DNA of 64,000 nt from Desarmillaria ectypa (taxonomy: Eukaryota; Basidiomycota; Agaricomycetes; Agaricales; Physalacriaceae), in the NCBI GenBank assembly GCA_030407005.1, contig JAUDYN010000002.1:1798001-1862000 (forward strand). The letters are read 5' to 3'. The position numbers were made by a program, and so were the translations under genes. Shown in pieces: positions 57,328 through 64,000 of the stretch (positions within the stretch are counted from its first letter, which is position 1; every line of letters starts with the position of its first letter). The notes under the pieces were generated by a model that had not been told where the DNA came from, did no database searches, and saw nothing but the letters and a program-made list of their open reading frames with translations.

Positions 57328-60015
57328 TTACGACGCTGCATTTTCTGCCGCCCGAACGGCGGCTGCAAGGTCGAAGTGGAAGAAAGGTGTCTCTGCAGCC
57401 AATAGTGAAGTAAAGCCAGCTGGAACTTCCTGAGTCGGCGAACCCTTATTTCCGCTTTCTATATCTTTTGGACCCGACTCCGGTATGATATTGTTTCTAT
57501 CCCTCAGGCTGTCTCGATAGGGGACAACTGCGGCAATCTCCTGGGGAATCTTGGAAGACAGTGATCCCACTCCAAAACCGCCGGCCACAAGAGCTCGACG
57601 TACCCAGGGAGAGAGAATCGTGGCAAAATGGAACTAGTATCGTGTGAGCTCACGTTTTTCGCAAGGAGAGAAAGGCGTACTTCCACAGAGTGATCCGCCC
57701 ATCGTTCTATTTCGTTACGGGTGTCAACTAAGGACTGGACGGCAGTGGTGTCTATTTGTGAACTGCGCTCAATGTTACTATTAATGGCACATCACAAGTC
57801 AAAGAAAGTTATCACTCACATGCCAGAAAAGTCGAGAACGATGGCTCGGAGCAGGGGAAGGTTTGTATTTGCTTCATATTCCGCGTTTGCACCCCGGCGA
57901 GGGCCAGGATCGTTCCACGCCCGGTCCTTGAGCCGAACTACACTCATATCTTTTCCTCGTCTAGTATTCTCCTTGACGTATTCCACAAGAGCGGAATCTA
58001 ATTGCGCACAATTGGGATAGAGATAACTTTCTTCAAGGCGGTATATGATAATGCCTGGAGAAGGAGGAACAACTTTGACCTGGAGATTGGTCACGCTGTC
58101 TTTTGTGAGGGGAACAAAGACCTCGCGAGAATCCTTATCTTCGGAAACTCCATTATGCACCGTTACTTTGCCAAGGAAGTAGCCTCGTGGGTGAGCAACG
58201 CGGACGAGAAGAAGTACAAGAGACGCGCAGATGGATGTATAGATACCGTTTTCGATAGACGAAAAGATTGTGATAATCACGGCTGCGAGCCAGATTATAA
58301 ACTCCATAGGTGACACACGCCAATAAGCATAAACCTAATGCCGCGAGTACTCAAAACAGCGACACATGCAATATATTGAGAACTCACCTGCTTGGGAGTG
58401 GCTACCAAATCCGCTACGGCATGTATAATAACGGCAGAAAGCCCTGCGGTCGGAATCCAATAGAAAGCCGGTGTTACGCCGTACAATGCAACAATTACAA
58501 CTGCAGCCGTGACGATACCACCAGCAGGTGTCCTGACTCCAGATTTGGATTGCAAGGCAGAACGAGAGAACGATCCCGTTGCAGGATAAGCGGCAAAGCA
58601 TGACCCCACAGTGTTCGTCACTCCGATGGCAATGAGCTCCTGATTGGGGTTAATTTTATATCCATTCAATCGTCCAAAAGCTTCAAATGAAGATGTTAAT
58701 GCCCATGATCTGAAGTGTGGCCATTCAAACTCACACTTCGCAATCGCTATGTGCTCCAGTAGTAGAATGATCACTGCAATGGGAAGCTGCCCCGCCAGAG
58801 CAGTGACAAGCTCGGGGTCAATGACTGGCTGACCGACGTGCCGAAGACCGCCAGGTACATCCTTTAAGATTTTAATGGGATAGCCGCCGCTGACGCTCTG
58901 CCGGTGCCTTGTATACAACCACGCCGCAATCGTCAAAATCAGGATGACGAAAACATTTCTGAACACAGAAACAAAGAACAGGATACGTGCTCTGCGAGGA
59001 AAGCGCTTCGCGAGACGATCACATGAGAAGCGGATGATGTACAGTGCGACAAGTCCAGGTAGTCCCCATGCGGCATCGAGTTTCGTTCTTGGAAGACCTT
59101 TCAGAGTGTTGATGATCACTTCGTAGGTTGTGGCTCGGGTGCTAGAAGAACTGAGGTTCAGCGATAAAGATAGTCAAGAAGAAGGAAAGGCATGCGTACT
59201 CAAAACCAGAAATACCCATCAGGCCGGGGATCTGGCCAGAGACGATGCTGATAGCGGACCCAGTCATGAACGCACTTACAGCAGGCGCCGGTATGAACTC
59301 AACGAGCCATCCTAGCCGCAAAAGGCCAATGCCTAGAACAATGAAGCCGGCGATAAACGCGACAGTGGTGGCTATCTGCGGACCCTCCCATTTACCAGGA
59401 TGTGCATCATCGACGTACTTAATGATTTGAGCCACAGTCAAAGACATGACAGCGACCGGACCAATAGATACATCTTTGGACGTTGCGAAAACCTAAATGG
59501 AGTCAAAAGAAGTCTATAGATGGGCGGAAGAGGGTCGTACACAGTATAACAAAACACCAATGAAAGAAGAGTACAGTCCGTACTCCGGACTGAGAGTAGC
59601 AATCTACGGATCAAGGAATCAGACGTCGAACAAGCACTCTATGTCGACAGAGTCACCTGAGCGTAGGACATGCTTTGTGGGACAAGAACTATGCCCACCG
59701 TGAGACCAGCAATAACGTCGCCGGTTAGCCACCCCAAATCTGTTCTCTCGTTCAGCGATATGATATTTGACTAACTTGGAACCGTAGCTCACTGTATCTG
59801 GTTATCCACCCAAGTATTGGGAATAGGCTGGCGATGTACTCCAGAATCTGTAATAGATAGTTTCAGCGCGTCCAGGACACAGAATAACGGATACTGACGC
59901 GTCGGATAGGATCCTGCGTAGCCTGGAGTACATAGTCACGCGCCGAGATGACGGGGACTATCTCCTCTGGATACCCAATGATTCGTTTGCCTAGTGTTTT
60001 TGCTGTACTAGCCAT
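57328..60015 (-). CDS. SulP sulfate permease with STAS domain (SUL1/SUL2-like)
   Basis: SulP permeases import sulfate with protons at the plasma membrane. The start MASTAKTLGKRIIGYPEE (60015) leads to ILEYIASLFPILGWITRY and VLVPQSMSYAQVATLSPEYG, the conserved SulP signature. The membrane domain continues: KDVSIGPVAVMSLTVAQII, WLVEFIPAPAVSAFMTGSAI, GQIPGLMGI, then EHIAIAKCEF, INPNQELIAIGVTNTVGSCF and YPATGSFSRSALQSKSGVRT. The cytosolic STAS domain includes RAIVLDFSGMS and VDTTAVQSLVDTRNEIERWA. About 12 helices are expected. The C-terminal tail (FFHFDLAAAVRAAENAAS) ends at 57328. It is a target pathway of MET30-type control elsewhere in the window, by family knowledge only. Confidence 0.9.
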
Positions 60016-61017
60016 GACACGACTGCTGCCAAGATAATAGCTGCTGCTACATGCACTGGATCGCCCTTATATACGAATACATGTTGACAGCGTTCCTGTT
60101 AGTGGAAATCTTTACGGTTCCTGCCCCAATGGGATGCTTCTGTCTGAAGAAGTACACATGCGGTGGAAGACAGACCTGTTAGGTTTGGTAGAACTGAAAA
60201 AAGAAATAGGTACGCACGAAGCCTCGAACATGCTGCAACAGAAAGATGCGATAAAGGGAGTGTCGTGCTGAGGGATCACGAGCGCCGTTAGTAAACCGTT
60301 TTTCGCAGTGTGTATCGTTCGGAAATCGCGACGCTGGTGTGATCACGGCGAAGAAGCACGCGATGTAAAGTTGGAATGACATAATTCGTCGCAATTTCTC
60401 TGCCAAAGCCCACATGGAGTCCGGGAAAAAAGGCTGCGACCCATGGGTATGATAGAATCTACCCTTAACAAGGCCCTACGCGGACGAAGAACCCCGACAG
60501 TGATGCATCTGCAGTCTACGGAGAGTTGACATTGTCCGCTGTTTCCATCAATCACAAGTGACGTTTGTTGTTCGCGGTCCCGTTCGATATTTTATGTATA
60601 CAAGTTCCAATATTGAGATCCCCCCGATCGACGCTGCTAGTCATGACGTCACACATGGTCAGGAAATAAGAGTAAATCTTGAGTAAAAATCAGTAACTAT
60701 AGCGTACCCAATCTAAATTTTGACTGAATTTTACAGCCAGTCCTTTGTTGTACAGATATATGAAGCCAATAGAAAAAGAGAAGAATAATAACTCCTGGCA
60801 GGAATCTCCACAACGGCCGCGCCCTGTTTTGGTCAAAGGAGTGAAGAAATATACAATGTTGCAGGCTGGGTATCAATGGAGAAAGACAGCGCGAAAAGAA
60901 CTGATTGGACACTGACCACACAGCGTAACATGGAAACTTCGGCAGTAGAAAACGAGTGTCATAGATAGCATGGTAGGAGTAGGGAAAGGAGTGGCGTCAT
61001 GAAAAGTCGTGACAGTT
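60016..61017. promoter_or_regulatory. Sulfate permease promoter and 3' region of the PUF gene
   Basis: This 1.0-kb gap has no open frame with a recognisable domain. The part next to 60016 should contain the permease promoter. AT-rich sequence around 60,690-60,790 fits the 3' UTR or spacer of the PUF gene. No repeats were noticed. Confidence 0.4.
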
Positions 61018-64000
61018 TTAAGCGTGGAAAGCGCCCATGTTTTGTGGGTTCTGAGGGTAATTTTGATACATGTATGCTTGATAGAGCTGGGGAGGCATCG
61101 CCTGTGCCGGAGGTACATTATAAGCAGGCTGACCCATGCCCATCATGGCGCCGCCTTGACCACCGAGGTTGGGGGACTGTGCACCATAGGTTGAGGCCAT
61201 GCCGTTACTCCCGCGCTGTAGTCCAGCTCGAGAATTCATGTCGTTCATGTCTGGAGACCGCATCCCGAAAGGATTGAAAGGGTCAGTAGATGGAGAAAAG
61301 TTGTTAGAGGAACTGGGAACACGACGTAATCCCGGAGAGTTGGAATTACTGTAGCCAGGATCGACGTGGAGCTGCTGAGGCCCCGCCTGAGGATTTTGGC
61401 CACCCATCTGCAGCGCTGCCATCATAGATGCCAACCCTTGATCATTGGACGGATACCCAGATGGAAGTCCCGTCATTCCGAATTGACTCTGTGTAGCACT
61501 TTTTGGTTTCCCTGACGGAGGCCCGCTGCTCGTGTATGTGGGCTGGAAATTCGGAATTGGCAGACCAACTTCTTCAATCAGCCTCCTATATGCCTGCGTC
61601 GCAATGACTTTCAGCTCGATTAGGACACGCTTCGTAGCTTCGACGTATTCGTACTTCTCCAACTGGTCGATGAACGGACTGGTGATAATTTTGTGAACGA
61701 CCGCAACCCCATTAACCTGATCGCCGAGTACGTCCGTAAGGACATGATCACCCGGGGAAGAAAAGAGGGCTTCTACAATCTGTCTAGACGCATCGGGCTC
61801 GATCTTTTGGTTAACGATTCTAAGCACCGTTAGAGACGCGAGTTTGTGGGTGCACAGGTGTGACAGATGAGGGGTGAATCGAGGAGCAAGGAGGTTGTAT
61901 CTAGATGGAAAGCCAGATGTATCCAGAAGCCAAGTCAGTAATAATGCACCGTTGGGGTTCGTCGCCAATGGAATCGAGTTGAGGATGATAGCAGTGGCGA
62001 TCCGGCGCTGCTGGCTCAAAGTGATATGAGGGCTTTCCAAGCATGCTCGCATGCTGCGAGCTCCGAAGCGACCTTGTGCAACTTCCCACATGCGGTCCAC
62101 AATAGCGTCAAAAATAAAGTCGTTAGCGGGGGCGCCGAACCGCAGACAGCACCTAATTGTTTCATCAGTCAAAAAGAAAGACGACCCAGATGATAGAAAC
62201 TCACTGAACGACATAGTTCCCAAACTGATCAAGAAGGAGTGGAGGGGCATAAGCCCTCAAGTTTTGGGCAATTAAGGCAATCTCTTCGGGTGTTTGAACG
62301 CACTCAATAATCTTCTGCGCCGCCCAAGTCCCATTCTTATGAATTCCAATCATAGCAAGATTCGGCGTGATACGTTCGAGCATAGAAAAGCGGGGTACGG
62401 GAGAACATCTCTCGAAAAGCTTCTGGACCACCTGCTTTGATTGTGAGATTGAGACTGCCATCAAAACCTCCGACACGTACCGTGTTACCCAGCCAGTCAG
62501 AGGCAAGGTCCACAATCTCGCCATCAAGGAAATCAGTAGCGACGGTATCTATCTCTTCAGTACTCATGGTGCCCGAGTCCAGACGTTTGCGCAGCTCGCG
62601 TAGTTTGGACGCATCCCACCGTCTGTTGTTGGTTCGCTCCGACACAAGCGGGATTGTCGTATAATACATGGTCGGTGGCCGGAATTCTGTGCGGAATGAT
62701 TAGTATTAGATAGTATGTGGTTCAAAGGCGAGATCAATACCGGCAAGCGCTTGAATATCAGCCTCCGCGTCACTACTACCGGCACTGAGTTCCATCATGA
62801 TCATCTGCTGTTCGGTTACCGCTGGTGTCCAACCTGCAGGTTTGGGTAGACCGTCCGACATGTAAGCAGCCGTATGCGAGCCTGTACCGATCATGCTGAG
62901 TAAAAGATTTGATCGGTAATTCTCGACAGCACCGCTTAAAACTTGTTGGTCGGCGGGAATCGTGGAAGCTCCTTTCACCATGCGAAGGGCTTGAATAGTC
63001 GCATTGACACTGAGATCGCCAACACCTTGAACAGTGACACAGCCATTGTCATCCGGCCCACCACCCTCTTGTCCATTCTTGACGGGAACCTTGGCAAATC
63101 CAATACGGATGGCACCGACGTCACTGCCCAACACATCGCGACCATTCAAAGCTTTTCTGGCACGTACAGCATCATCCAGTCGCTCGAAATTAACTAGATA
63201 GAGTTGGTTTTGCTACACTTCGATATAGATATTGAAACTCACTGAATCCACAGTTCTTGTGGGTCAAAACTCTGGCGGATTCAATGGGACCATAGGGACT
63301 GAAAACGCTAAGAATCGTCGCCGGCGTGGTAGTTGATGGGATAGAACCAATCCACAAGGCTCTCGTAGGAGTGGACTGCAGCTGAGCATCCATACCTCCC
63401 ATACCAGAATTTGCACTGGTAGATTTTGCGGCGCCTCCGGGAGATGTAGGTCCCGGACTGGCAGGAGTACCCTTTGCTGGAGCAACAGGCGCACTTTCAG
63501 CCTTTCCGAATCCAATACGCACAGTCTGACCATTTTGCATGCCAATATTTCCACCAAGACGATTAAGAACATCTTCTTTAGCGCGAATAGCATCAGCTTG
63601 GTCCACAAAGTTAACAAATCCGCATTCCTGATGACAATGTTAGCCATTGAAAATGATGACATCATTGAACAAACCTTCTCCGGAAGCAACCTGAGGCTCT
63701 CTATGGCGCCGTAAGGAGCAAAGACATGGATGAGCTGCTCGCTCGTCACGGCACTGTCTAGATTGCCGATCCAAAGAGAACGCGTAGGCGTTTGGATTTG
63801 TGACGACGGAGCCTCTGATTTGGGCGAAACGGATCTATTTTGTGCACCTGGGGCGAGTAGATAGGCAGAAGCACGACTGGAGGGTGTCTCACCACCGTTT
63901 GGAAAATGAACAGATGATCCGACTCGAGAGGCCATGTTCTTGTCGGCTTTCAAGATACTAGTCGGGTTTCCGACATTACTAGACACCACGGACAGTCCCG
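61018..64000 (-). CDS. RRM-PUF RNA-binding protein (JSN1/PUF2-like), 5' end outside the window
   Basis: These proteins bind mRNA through PUF repeats and in yeast associate with membrane-protein and mitochondrial mRNAs. The visible N-terminal part is Ser/Pro-rich, then RRM1 (PTRSLWIGNLDSAVTSEQLI, FAPYGAIESLRLLPEK, ECGFVNFVDQADAI) and RRM2 (PTRALWIGSIPSTTTPATIL, YGPIESARVLTHKNCGFVNF). Next come a spacer with PPTMYYTTIPLVSER and the PUF region: LERITPNLAMIGIHKNGTWA, QKIIECVQTPEEIALIAQN, LLDQFGNYVVQCCLRFG, FGARSMRACLESPHI and LTDVLGDQVNGVAVVHKII. The C-terminal part is Gln/Pro/Gly/Asn-rich (QPAYNVPPAQAMPPQLYQAY), ending MGAFHA at 61018. The frame is open to the right edge, so the start lies beyond 64000. 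Confidence 0.88.

Overview
This window is nuclear DNA of a filamentous basidiomycete, most likely a mushroom-forming Agaricomycete. The genes are dense, on both strands, and cut by many introns of about 45-70 bases with GT-AG (twice GC-AG) borders. The gene set is fungal: ATG8, a MET30/sconB-type F-box WD40 protein, a formin, COQ7, PET100, CMC2, TACO1 and a SulP permease. It also holds a TKL-type kinase with an N-terminal helical domain, a kind common in mushrooms. I saw no operon, CRISPR array, rRNA or intact transposon. All gene models come from reading translations and splice signals by eye.

Layout. 0-9 kb: a truncated orphan gene, an EME1-like Holliday-junction nuclease subunit, a short-form tRNase Z, a disordered acidic/proline-rich protein, and ER glucosidase I (GH63). 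9.7-15.5 kb: an SPFH/band-7 (flotillin-like) protein, ATG8, and a bestrophin/UPF0187 anion channel. 17-19.4 kb: a divergent transaldolase whose 3' coding end overlaps that of a class I histone deacetylase. 19.4-22.3 kb: a 2.9-kb gene-poor stretch with one possible orphan gene and a cluster of ACGTC words. 22.3-26.3 kb: GSK3 kinase and the MET30-like protein. 26.6-30.8 kb: one spliced gene that encodes an N-terminal helical domain, a degenerate TKL kinase domain, RasGEF_N and RasGEF. An intron-bearing tRNA-Leu(UAA) follows.

31.3-64 kb: a small protein with three RRVRxxPGG repeats, COQ7, a complex I B15/NDUFB4-like subunit, an RBM5/10-like splicing factor, a GPI-anchored PEBP-like protein, and a formin. 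Then come PET100, an L-serine dehydratase, a GH31 alpha-xylosidase, CMC2, transketolase, the complex III subunit QCR7, nucleoside diphosphate kinase, an SDR polyol/sugar dehydrogenase, TACO1, a sulfate permease, and an RRM-PUF protein that runs off the right edge.

Themes. Six genes for respiratory chain subunits, assembly or ubiquinone lie between 32.5 and 57.2 kb. Transketolase and the transaldolase-like protein belong to the pentose phosphate pathway. The MET30-like regulator and the sulfate permease both belong to sulfur uptake and control. The most unusual object is the kinase-RasGEF fusion, whose kinase half lacks the usual beta-3 lysine. Next is the PGG-repeat protein, which resembles the short PGG motifs of animal Jupiter/HN1 proteins.
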